Assembly (NCBI GenBank): GCA_907163375.1
Contig: CAJQUW010008020.1
Location: forward strand, 248,001 to 312,000
Length of the DNA: 64,000 nucleotides
DNA from: Prostheceraeus crozeri
Taxonomy: Eukaryota > Platyhelminthes > Polycladida > Euryleptidae
Direction of reading: 5' to 3'
The position numbers and the translations under genes are program-made. Of this stretch, positions 35,217-44,738 are shown piece after piece (the first letter of the stretch is position 1; each line of letters starts with the position of its first letter). A model generated the notes under the pieces. That model saw nothing but the letters and a program-made list of their open reading frames with translations. It was not told where the DNA came from and did not search any database.

Positions 35217-36582
35217 ATGGCTGGTCAGAATTGGACTTCTTTCATAGACTTTAAAAATATTCCCGGTGGAGTGATTTCAGGTAAGAGTGGTCCAGAAATT
35301 GAAATATTAGCGCAAAATAGTATGCAGACATTATCAAATAGTGAAGGTGAAGAGTATCATGATCTCAGAGAACTCGAACCAGAAATTCAAGCTGAGCTCG
35401 ATCTGGCAGAAGAACTAATTAAAAATAAGTCAACTGCACAAAAGACAGCCGCTTCTGTCAATCGATTCAAATCGTTTTTACGTGAGCATGATTATCCGGA
35501 GAACATAGAAACAATGCCTCTAGCTTTTCTTGATGAATATTTGAGGCACTATTATTCAACTTTAAAGCGATCAGATGGAGATCCATTGGCCCCGTCGACA
35601 CTTTTGGGCATTCTGAGCGGACTAAATCGCTATTTAATGAACTACCGACCGATTAGTATCAGTAACGATTCTTCCTTCAACAAGTCCAACATTATGTTGA
35701 AGGTTATGCTCAGACGATTTCTAAATTCAGGTTGAGAAACAAAACATTATCATCCGCTCGAAGAAGCAGATTTAAAAAACTATCAGAATATTTCGATAGA
35801 AAGAATCCAGTCTCCCTTCAAGACGAAGTAATATTCAATTTTATTTATTATTTCGGACAGCGAGGACGGGAAACTATTCGTTCAATGTTAAGAGAATACA
35901 TAGTTTTCCATGAATCTATTGGAATTCCTTATGTTGAACTCAAGGTTCCGATGTCGTCTAAGACTGTTAAGGCATCCCTTTCTCGGAATACTTACGGGAA
36001 TACAAAGCAATGCAAAATGTATGCTATTCTAGACGAGCCAGAAAAATGTCCTGTAACTGCGTTGCGTACTTACGTGAGAAAAATATCGAATATGAATTGT
36101 TTATTTCCAAGGCCCCTTCCTAATTTTTACGAAGATGCCTGGTATAGTAGTAAGGCCGTGAGAGGCAAGGATTATTTGGGGAACCTAATGAAAATGTTGA
36201 CAAAAAGCTGAATTTAAGTAAGCAGTATACCAATCATTGTATAAGATCAACAGTGGTTTCAAACATGATGGATGCAGGGCACGATGTCTCAGATATTGCC
36301 GCCGTTACAGGCCACAAATCCAATGATGTTTTGAGTACTTACGCTTCTCATAAACGAGATGAACAGGTGCTTTCATTCAGCCAAACGCTCAGCAGCAGCT
36401 TGCACAAGCGAAAACACGAAAAAATAATGAACAACATGAAACAAGAGAAAAAAATCTGGTCATGTTACCATCAAGATACCATCAATGTGGATACGCGAAA
36501 TCAATTTAATCAACTTTCCACAATATTTGGTAGTGGTAATAACATATCCCTAAACACCTTGAATATCAATATTAATAATTAA
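35217..36582 (+). pseudogene. Crypton tyrosine recombinase, two frameshifts
   Basis: Start chosen at MAGQNWTSF (35217), the first Met of the conserved-looking N-terminus. Residues ~60-170 form the SAM-like core-binding domain (NRFKSFLREHDYPENIE, FLDEYLRHYYSTLKRSDG, PSTLLGILSGLNRYL), as in Crypton/DUF3504 proteins. The catalytic part has Arg in FGQRGRETIRSM, a Lys-rich beta region (MSSKTVKAS), CPVTALRTYV, then HCIRST (HxxR), VTGHKS (His) and LSTYASH (nucleophilic Tyr). Frameshifts lie near 35731 and between 36180 and 36240. A His-Lys-rich tail to 36582 follows. Cryptons integrate by site-specific strand exchange and leave no inverted repeats, and none are seen. Domesticated relatives exist in animals, but the frameshifts argue for a dead transposon. 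Confidence 0.85.
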
Positions 36583-36829
36583 CTCTTTGCCTTTCAAGTG
36601 ACTTATTTTCTTATGCTGGTTGTTATTGAGCGTTATGTGCATGGACCGTAGATTTCGGTATTGTTTAGTACATGTAGGCCTACATGCGTGTTCTATGATC
36701 TTTTTATGAGTCGTGACATAATTATAGAAATTGGATATCTATTGAAGTTTTATCTTGCCTGCGTGAGACGTCAGGATAAATTTTCCTGCCGGCTAGCGAC
36801 TGGAAAATCATGGCACGAGGTTAGAAGAT
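36583..36829. other. no recognised gene
   Basis: Short AT-rich interval between the Crypton and the Gypsy fossil. Confidence 0.35.
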
Positions 36830-38025
36830 ATAACTATGAAGTTACAGATAATAGAAATCTTAACAGACATAGAAAGATAAATCATAACACTGAAATCTCA
36901 ACAGGCATATAAAGATAAATCATAACACTTCCCCCGAACAAATGAAGAAGACTCAACTTTCAGTTTTGTCACAAGTGCTGTCCGAACCTATCCGGTGGAT
37001 ATCTGTTCCGCCACGGATATCTGCGGGCAGTGACTTTGGGCGCAACTGTCTTCGAATAGACTAAAGTTTCTGTCTTTGGTATGCCCTTCGCTGAACAGTC
37101 ACCTTCGTAATGCTTCAGATGGTAATAATTTCTTTCTATTACTCTTGCACTGTAACAATGTTTTAAAACGTAGCACCAGTTCCCTTTAACTTTTGTGATG
37201 GTGAAAGGACCTTCGAATTTTGGCTTATCAATGCCTTTCTGCTGAGGAAGAATCTTCACAAAGACTGTGTCTCCAACCGTGTACGAGTTTTGCAATTCTA
37301 CATTGTTGTCATAACACTTCTGTCGTTTACTTATTTCCTTGTGGATGTCAGTGATGGTATTTTGAAGTTTTCTTTCGTATTGATTATGACACTCAGATTT
37401 TTCATTCATATTCGAAGATGGTGTCATCATCTTTTTCCCAAATAGCACTTCCAAAGGCGTAAACTTCATAGTTTCTTGGATTGAGCTTCGTAAAGACATT
37501 TCAACTGTAGGTATGACATCTATCCAGCCTTTGTTTAACGATTTGGCGGTTGCTTAAATTATGTCTTTGGCTGTCCGAAAAAGTCTCTCAATCATACTGT
37601 CTCCCTTTGGATAATAGGGGGAAGATCGTGATTTCCTCACACCCAGAAGTTTGCAAAGTTTCTCCATTAGTTCATTCTCAAATTCAGTGCCTCTATCTGA
37701 GTGTATTACATTAGGTGCTTCAGACAATGAAATCCAACGTGTGAAAAATGCTTGAGCTATTGTACTTGCTGTAACACTTCGCATTGGCAATACCGGGTAT
37801 CGCGAAAAATTGTCAATTATTCCCAAACTATAGCGTTTCCCAGTATGAGTAGCTGGTAGAGGACTTGTGACATCTACAGAAATTTTCTCAAATGGAAATC
37901 CAGTATTAAGCCTTAAGCCTTGCTCATGTGATTTTGTGGGTGTTGATTTACGTTCTTCATATAACTATGAAGTCACAGATAATAGAAATCTTAACAGACA
38001 AAGAAAGATAAATCATAACAATATC
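36830..38025 (-). mobile_element. Ty3/Gypsy-type LTR retrotransposon fossil, integrase portion
   Basis: Minus-strand relic of the 3' part of a Gypsy-type pol gene: part of the integrase catalytic core (about 37554-37950) and its C-terminal domain (36969-37499). The element is broken and incomplete. No gag, protease, RT or full LTR is seen. A direct repeat of ~60 bp (about 36830-36890 and 37962-38020, containing AATAGAAATCTTAACAGAC) flanks the remains. Old by its state, younger than its surroundings by the fair conservation of motifs. Confidence 0.8.
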
Positions 38026-38048
38026 ATTATTTTTCTGTGACTCCTTAC

Positions 38049-38372
38049 TGACCATCTTTTTGGAATATGGCCTCTCGTCAGTTGAGAACGTCAAGTATTT
38101 GCTAAATTGCCTGGCACGGTATACTTCCAATACTTGAAAATGGTTGTATTCAAAGCAGATAGTTTCAATAATGACTAAGCATGGATGGTCATTCATAAAG
38201 CAAAAATCAATTTTATTGTGTTTAGAATTAGACCATACGCTATAATCATGGGTTGGCATGATTGGATTGGGTATGCTAGCACTACATATTGAATTTAATT
38301 GTTGAATGATCTTACCCGGTTCAGAATTCCTCGGAACACTTAGAGTGGCATCATTTAAACGTCCATGTCGCT
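38049..38372 (-). CDS. putative kringle gene, exon 4
   Basis: The frame is open from acceptor ACCAAATTCAG (before 38372) through donor GTCA|GTAAGG (after 38049). That is 324 nt, phase 1 at both ends, so it fits between exon 3 and exon 5 without a frame change. It encodes ERHGRLNDATLSVPRNSE, then PTHDYSVWSNSKHNKIDF and four cysteines (SICSA, DFCFM, HPCLV, TICFE), ending in DERPYSKKMV. I do not recognise the domain. Four Cys suggest an extracellular disulfide module. An alternative donor CCGG|GTAAGATC at 38316 is also phase 1 and would give a 57-nt exon. The 55-nt gap to exon 3 would be a very short intron. Long openness in AT-rich DNA supports coding; the exact splice choice is uncertain. Confidence 0.5.
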
Positions 38373-38427
38373 CTGAATTTGGTAGATATGCATGAAATTA
38401 CAGCACAGAAAGAATATGATAACATAC

Positions 38428-38662
38428 CTTGACATAAGAAGCATACTCTAGCACAATCTCCGACACTCAAGCCAACTGAAGGTCCTGCCCAATGAACGTG
38501 TGTGCCGATGACATGACTCTGTTCTTTGGAAAAGTAATACAGTGATACACATTGAGATATTGAGTTCTTCAACTTGTTGTTGAAAGATTTATACAGTGAA
38601 AGATCCATTCTTCCCATAAAGATAATCGAATCATTCCCAATAAGATCATGAAGCGAATAGAC
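38428..38662 (-). CDS. putative kringle gene, exon 3
   Basis: An excellent acceptor (TTTCACTCTCTCTTCTGCAG) ends just before 38662 and a good donor (TCAAG|GTATGTTA) follows 38428. 235 nt, phase 0 in, phase 1 out. It encodes VYSLHDLIGNDSIIFMGRMD, then SQCVSLYYF, a Gly/His-rich THVHWAGPSVGL and VGDCARVCFLCQ. Four Cys and no Lys-rich nuclear signal fit an extracellular segment. The closing C-x3-C-x2-C resembles PAN- or WSC-type edges, but I cannot assign a domain. It lies between the Gypsy fossil and the mariner fragment and shows no relation to either. Confidence 0.65.
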
Positions 38663-38964
38663 CTGCAGAAGAGAGAGTGAAACAAGTTTTTCCAAAAATG
38701 ATTGTGTCCATCGTCCTAGAAGTGTCTCAGTGGTTCCATGATCACCAATTTAAAACGTTTTAAGATCCAGAAAGTAAGTTCTGATTGTAAATATTACTTC
38801 AATTTCGCTCCCTACAACGATTTTGTTTCATTTTTGTTGAATTCGTTCACAATCAAGGTGGACACATAAAATGAAAGCACTGTGATATCTGATTGTTCGA
38901 TTGATGATGAGTCTGATGAGTCGACAGTCGCCACCGCCATTTGTTATTCATTCATTTGCAGATC

Positions 38965-39455
38965 ATGTCGAAGTCGATTGAAAGAACAGCCTCCTGTGAA
39001 ATACGTACAGTAATTCGATTTCTCAATTCGAAGGGCCATTCCGCTGCTGAAATTCAAAGTCAAATTTGTAGTGTCTATAGGGAAATGGCCATGAGTGACT
39101 CGATGGTGCAACGATGGGTACGATTCTTCAACGATGGCCGTGAAAATGTTCATGTTGATGATCGAAGCGGACGACCGTTGTTGGTGACCGAAGATCTTGT
39201 ATGCACGATTGAATCGAAGATCAAGGAAAACGATAACATCGCTTTCTGAACAATTTCCAGAAATATCGCGATCAACTGTCCACGAAATTGTTTCTGGAAG
39301 ACTTGATTACCGGAAGTTGTGTGCTCGCTGGGTCCCAACGATGCTTACAGAAGAGCACAAATTGAAGCGAAAAGCAAGTGCTGAGACTTTCATGGAAGGA
39401 TACAGAAAGCAAGACGATGATTTCCTAGATTACATCATCACACGGGTCGAGACGT
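38965..39455 (+). pseudogene. mariner transposase fragment
   Basis: N-terminal part of a mariner (SETMAR/HTH_48-type) transposase. MSKSIERTASCEIRTVIRF and MVQRWVRFFNDGREN form the helix-turn-helix region, then DDRSGRPLLVTEDLV. After a frameshift near 39240 come LSEQFPEISRSTVHEIV, YRKLCARWVPTMLTEEHK and DDDFLDYIITRVETW. The last is the first catalytic block (normally xVTGDETW), where Val has replaced the catalytic Asp. Sequence similarity stops at about 39455, exactly where the minus-strand piggyBac begins, so the mariner was truncated there. Confidence 0.85.
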
Positions 39456-40315
39456 GGGACACCAGCGGCTATAGTTTGCTTCTTTCCACAATAGATGTCG
39501 AGATAAAATGGAGAGCCATTGGAATCGCATAAGGCCCAGATTTTGTACCCGAATCTGATTGGCTTTGATTCGTCGATCGAGAGTTTTTTAGTGAAAACTC
39601 CAAACTGAAGAAGATTTTTGTTGAGTATATCGTACAACGGCAGGACTTTGGCGACTATCGAGCGCTGAAGGTGATTGTTGTCTGTAAAGTGAAGACATTG
39701 TTTTATAAGCATGTACCTGTCTCTGGTCATGTAGCTGCTACACATCGATGCATTATAGTCTTACGATTTCGACCAATAGCTTTTTTCATTTGGGAGACGG
39801 ACGTAGCCTGAATACAGCAAAATGCCGACGAAACAAAGGAGCTCTCGTTGATCCATTACGAAGTTGCGAATGTTCCTCACCTCACTAGCGTACCGGTGTG
39901 ATTCTGTCACAATGAGGTCAATCAAAGCACTGTCAAAAAAGAGGAAAAACGACTCTATGCAAGTCCTTCCAACCAGAAGAGGATGCGCTTCAAGGAGAGG
40001 TGTGAATTGGGCAATAGTTGCCGTCAGCTCGAGCCTTGCTACAGTTCTCCATCGACGATCGCCTACATCATCGGATTCGGGAATCAGTTCAGGATGTTAA
40101 ATCTCAATAGTGCCAGCAACATCAGCGGGGAGATCATCGGGGGCTGTTTCTTCTTCTTCTTCTGTCACTTGACCGTCGTCTTCAGGGGGAATAATGATAA
40201 TTCTCGGCTCTTCATCAGCTTCATCAGGCTCTTGCATGACGCGTTCGACGGCCTCATCAAGGGTTATGAAGCGACGCATTTTGGTGAAAAATATGACACA
40301 AGTCTCAAATCTCAA
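39425..40315 (-). pseudogene. second piggyBac transposase copy
   Basis: Minus strand. The acidic N-terminus (MRFETC..., RFITLDEAVERV, RIIIIPPEDDGQVTEEEEE) is followed by IESFFLFFDSALIDLIVTES, RNFVMDQRELLCFVGILLYS and GYVRLPNEKK. After a frameshift at an A-run come YWSKS, MTRDRYMLIKQCLHFTDN, KLSIDES (first catalytic Asp) and KPIRFGYKIWALCDSNGS with YLDIYCGKK. Interruptions: one stop after VAGTIEI, one frameshift at the A-run, a stop after YWSKS, and a loss of about 14 residues between IDES and KPIRF. The last third, with the remaining acids, is absent; the element ends against the mariner fragment. Related to but distinct from the remnant at 0.4-1.5 kb (shared PIRFGYK). Confidence 0.85.
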
Positions 40316-41101
40316 TCAAATGTTATGCAGAAAGAATTTGATGGACACTGTATAATGTATCTTCAATGCTATTACTGTGGGAAAACCCGGAGTCTATTTT
40401 TAGAAACCTATCTGTAAGATTGTGTGTAAAGGACTCGATTCCATCTCTATGACCCGATATCAAATCTTGTTTGTTTTGGGAAAAACCTGAAGTCTATTTA
40501 TAGAACACTGCCTTGATACTCGTATGATGCACTCATAGAAGTAGATTTCTATGAATGCACTCGATATCTCTTTGTGCTATTTGCTATCCTTACTTGTCAT
40601 ATTTCGTGCAGTCCTGTTATTTAGTGATTGTCCAAGCTGAAAAATGAGTTGCGAGAATATAATAAAAAATGACGCGTTTTGACCATTATATTGTACACGA
40701 TCTATAGCCTACACGTGAAGGTCATTCGGCATATGTTTCGGCCGAAAACAGGAACAATTCATCGTTCGTGCAGGATCTATTAGCTTCAAAATTCAATTGA
40801 TCTTGAAAAGATGAAAGAAACTCACATCGATTTGACAAAATTTCATTGTACTACAATCGTCTTGCAAAATTTTCAAGGAATCATGAAAAATTCTACCCCT
40901 GATTGGACGAATGTTCTAGAAGTGAAACAGGTGACCACAGGCTATACTACATCGATTTTTTATAAAGATAGTTTTTCTCTAAAAAGTACCCCAAAACACT
41001 CAAGAATCAACAAAAATAATTCTCAAATAGTGCGTGTTCTATAAGCCGTCCGATAAAGGTTAATCAGTTTTGCTTTAGCGTTTGCTTCGATGCTCTTTCG
41101 A
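40316..41101. other. no recognised gene
   Basis: Holds a short direct repeat: a GGGAAAA-CC-GAGTCTATTTTTAGAA word near 40380 recurs with slight changes near 40478. Otherwise nothing. Confidence 0.4.
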
Positions 41102-41780
41102 CTACCCGAAGTAGTTCGAACTACACTCGCTAATCTTTTTAGTGGATATCTTAATTAAAGAGGACGCACTGAGCGACACTTTTACTTTCAATGGATGACC
41201 TTCGAAAGTTGACAAAATTACCTCACCTGAAGAAGAGTTGTGTACCTTTTCTGACAACAGAGATGCAGCAAGTTGTTCTGAGGCCTTACCTTGTGACATT
41301 TCTTTCAGGTTTTCATAACGTGAAGTTTTCGTACATTGATGTGGTAGTCCTTTAACTAGTGTCGTGAAACATGCGCCACAGAGTTTGATAGCCGTATTTT
41401 TCACAGATGGCACAACCGAGTCAGAAGGTCTTCCTACCTTTGATTGACTCCATCCTTTTATTCTAGCAGTCTCACATATAAGACACATGCACACCGAACT
41501 AGATCTCGTAACCATCGCCGGTGGTAAATCATAAAGTTTAGAATGATCAAACAAATGTATTGATCGATTGAAGATTCCTTTTTCTTATTCTCCAACCACC
41601 ACCCGTGCAAGTACTGCACAAAGCATTTGGAAGACGCGAGTCGAACGGATCATAACCATTGAGGAAATGGTTTTCGATAGCGATTCGGAGAGTTGCACTA
41701 ATTGTTGAACGCCTAGTTTTCGTCTTTCCAAAGCATAGTAGACACTTTAAGTCTATTGTCATCATGAGTTTGAAGTTCAC
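41102..41780 (-). pseudogene. 'WSEQ' transposase family, N-terminal zinc region
   Basis: Minus strand, two frames joined by a shift near 41555. The first holds LKCLLCFGKTKTRR (CxxC) and SRLPNALCSTC (CxxC), a likely zinc site. The second holds SSVCMCLICETARIKG (CxCxxC), KVGRPSDS, IKLCGACFTTLVKGLPHQC (CxxC...HxC). The same order of motifs starts the copies at 43270 (CSCLVCETA, VGRPPS, FCLNILSKGRSHVC) and 44739 (CILC, YCSCTVCEVA, RVGRPS, LCPLCLGYIGRGISH). The catalytic part is not present here. Confidence 0.75.
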
Positions 41781-43219
41781 GAGGCATAGCGAAGAACCGA
41801 ATGTAATGATTTGAATGATCGATATACTACACTATAATGGCTTGAAGCATCAACTGAGAAAGCGTGCGAATTCAAAATTTTAAACGCATTCACGACTCAC
41901 GTTCGCCTGTGCTTGATCAGTATCACCTGATTAAATGTGTGATGTAGGATATCTATGTCTATTGCATACGTCATTAGAGTGTGTGTGTCACAGAATTAAA
42001 TATTTTGTTTATCTGCTTCGGTTTGCTAGAAGTGTGATTAATACGAAATGGACGGCACATTGAGGAACCTATTAGGTGGGCAAAAAGGAATTCCTAATAC
42101 CTTACAGAGATAGGAAAAAAAGTCGTGCGTCGCTTGCGGATTTATGTGAGTTCCAGCAAAGTGCTTCGATTGCCAAAATTCCTTCAGATTCGAAGAATTC
42201 AGATCATTGCCGACAAGTTTTCTCCATAATGTTGACCCTTCCGATCATTATTAAAGAAAGTAGCAGGCGTACGAAAATTAGTTCACTTGATGATTTCACA
42301 TCCTCTCCTCGGCATTGCTCACTGTATAATGCATACATTGAATCGAAGCCACACATCGATGTGTGTTTTGGTGTGTGCGAAGTGATAGCACAGCACGCAC
42401 GCATCTCTCACTGGCTCTGGTGTCCTTTGCTGACAGCTTATTGTTTGCCATTTCCAATAGCAAGCGATACACGAATTATCCATTCAAGAAGGAGCAAGTT
42501 GTGTGATGTGATGTGCCATTTCGATATTAAGGTTACATACAATTCTTCCTTTCTAGGAAACCGAAGCGCGCGCAGATGAATCTAATTCTGTGGTGTGTGT
42601 TCTTTTTTCATACTCGATGTGCGTGACGTGATTAGGTACATGCAATATAGTTAATATTTGGAAAATAAGAGAAGGATTTTGACTTGTACTGTTCATATTT
42701 TCAGTTCTAAAAATCAAAGTGTCGCATTTTATTGAAAAATATCATTATTATAGTGTTGAAGTACATTCTATGGACTCTGGATTTAGAATAATCATAAGCT
42801 ATGATGCAATATATGCTTATTTACATCCATTTGCATTAAGATATATAAATATTCGTCAAAAAAAGAAGGTACAATATACTGCAAAATTATGTTTTATACA
42901 ATTCATCACTTTCCTGTATAATACCTTAGATTACTATAAATACTACTTACAAGTCGAAATTCAATCTTTGAGGCTACGCAACTATTCCTGAGACATTTGA
43001 TGATATAGGTGGTCTATAAAAAAGGGTTCTCAAACAGATTATCAGACAAGACTTGAATCACAATTGAGATCTGATAGCGATTTATGTTATTTTGGCGGCC
43101 ATTTTGAATTTTGTACTCTGTACAAAAAGGACAATGAGATTCGATTTCTTAGTTTCGATATTTGAATTTCTGATGCTTTTAGCTTTTCAATGGTGTATAA
43201 TATGTAGGTGGTCAATTTT
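41781..43219. other. no recognised gene
   Basis: Open frames here (42076-42579, 42719-42991) lack family resemblance. Confidence 0.35.
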
Positions 43220-43617
43220 TTCTATCTAAAGCTTGCTTCCACCCCACCGTGAACAGGTCGTGAAACGCGGAGCTCAACGAACACGCATAACTGTTCGTGT
43301 CTAGTTTGTGAAACTGCAGTCTTTATACCGAAGAATCTTAGCAGAAAAAGCGATTGCTCAAGTTTACCTATAACCAGAGGGGTAGGGCGCCCTCCAAGTA
43401 ATTCGAATGTCAGGACTCCAACTGTCATGAAAATTTTCCCGTTTTGCTTAAACATATTATCAAAAGGAAGATCACACGTGTGCAATAAATCAACTCGTCT
43501 TAAAAATGTACATCAATATTTGAACAAAGCGTCTCCAAATTTCAAGGAGAAAGTTGCGTCCAGTGTTATCAAGGAGAAACGAAATTCATCTGATGGAATA
43601 AGTTCACCAATTCGCTT
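43220..43617 (+). pseudogene. outer 'WSEQ' transposase copy, N-terminal part
   Basis: Plus-strand frame reading NCSCLVCETAVFIPKN, GVGRPPSNS, IFPFCLNILSKGRSHVCN and FKEKVASSVIKEKRNSSDG, the zinc-binding N-terminus of the family. It stops being recognisable where the long inverted repeat of an inner element starts. The catalytic half of the same copy resumes at 48531, on the other side of that inner element. Confidence 0.75.
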
Positions 43618-43651
43618 CACAGTGCCCTTGAAGGCGAAAAATTATGACCAA

Positions 43652-44110
43652 AATTCTCCAGAAAAACTGTTGACATCTTCTGATTTGGCTATGTGTAGGA
43701 AGTTGTAAAACGTAAAATTTAAAATCATCCATCGAGCTATTCTCGAGAAAATTCAAAATGTGAATTTTAGTAGTAGTATGGTAGGTTGAAATATTATAAA
43801 TACCAAAATCAAAATTCTCCAGAGAAACTGTTGTGCTTTCTGATTTGTCTATGTATATGGAGTTGCAAACAACAAGTCTTAAAACAATCCATCGAGCTAT
43901 TTACGAGAAAATTCAAAATTTGAATTTTTATAGTAGTATGGTAAGTTAAAATATAAAAAATATAAAAAGCAAAATTCTCCAGAGAAACCGTTTTGACTTT
44001 CTGATTTGTCCATGTGCATGGAGTTGCAAGCAGATAATTCCAATACAATCCATCCAGCTATTCACGAGAAAATTCAAATTTCCAAGTAGTATAACACATT
44101 GGAATATTTT
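43652..44110 (+). repeat. three tandem ~155-bp units in the left arm
   Basis: Units begin with AAAATTCTCCAGA at about 43652, 43813 and 43972, and each contains a variant of CATCGAGCTATTCTCGAGAAA. The mirror-image units are in 48060-48510. A related core spaced ~170-180 bp is found in 17138-17440 and 27605-28079. Confidence 0.82.
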
Positions 44111-44738
44111 ACAAATTGTAGGAAAACTATTCACGAAATTTCGATTGAAGCTAAGTTATGCATGAACTCGTCGATATCTAGGATATAGTGATGCAATGTC
44201 TAGCATTGGGATATCAATTTTTACAAGCTGAAATGACATTCAAATGGCGCATGTGCGATACAATTTTGCTTGACTCAAAGCGATCGAAGAGTGGAAATGT
44301 GTTCACAATTTACTTGACCTACATTTGCCGGTATGCATGAATCCTAGCTCTATGCTTCATCATCATGAACGACATAATAATTCATTGCTTGTAAATTGAT
44401 CATGTAGAATTTAGTTAGATTCAATCAAAACATTTTCATCTATGCGATCGTGTTATTGTTCAAGTTTGTTTATATCAAATTACCTCGGATCATTCTTTGT
44501 ATTGAAAATGGCAAAAGAATGTTCACGGCATGATTCATCAACAGCTGCGCAAATACATGTAACTTGGTCCTTCCATTGTTGCGGCATAGAGTTCACGCCA
44601 TTGATTCATTGTTCACTGATTGATTGAAGAAGCGCAGTGCCTCTGTCAGGTTGCTGTCATTATCTTTCCTGACCATTTTGTTCTGACTCCTGGAGGACAT
44701 TGTACGACGACCGTATCTGCATATTGAACTGAACAATC

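Noticed and set aside
43618-43624. CACAGTG as a true recombination signal
   Set aside because: The opposite end reads CATGATG, no spacer-nonamer arrangement or target duplication was seen. Kept only as part of a speculative finding.
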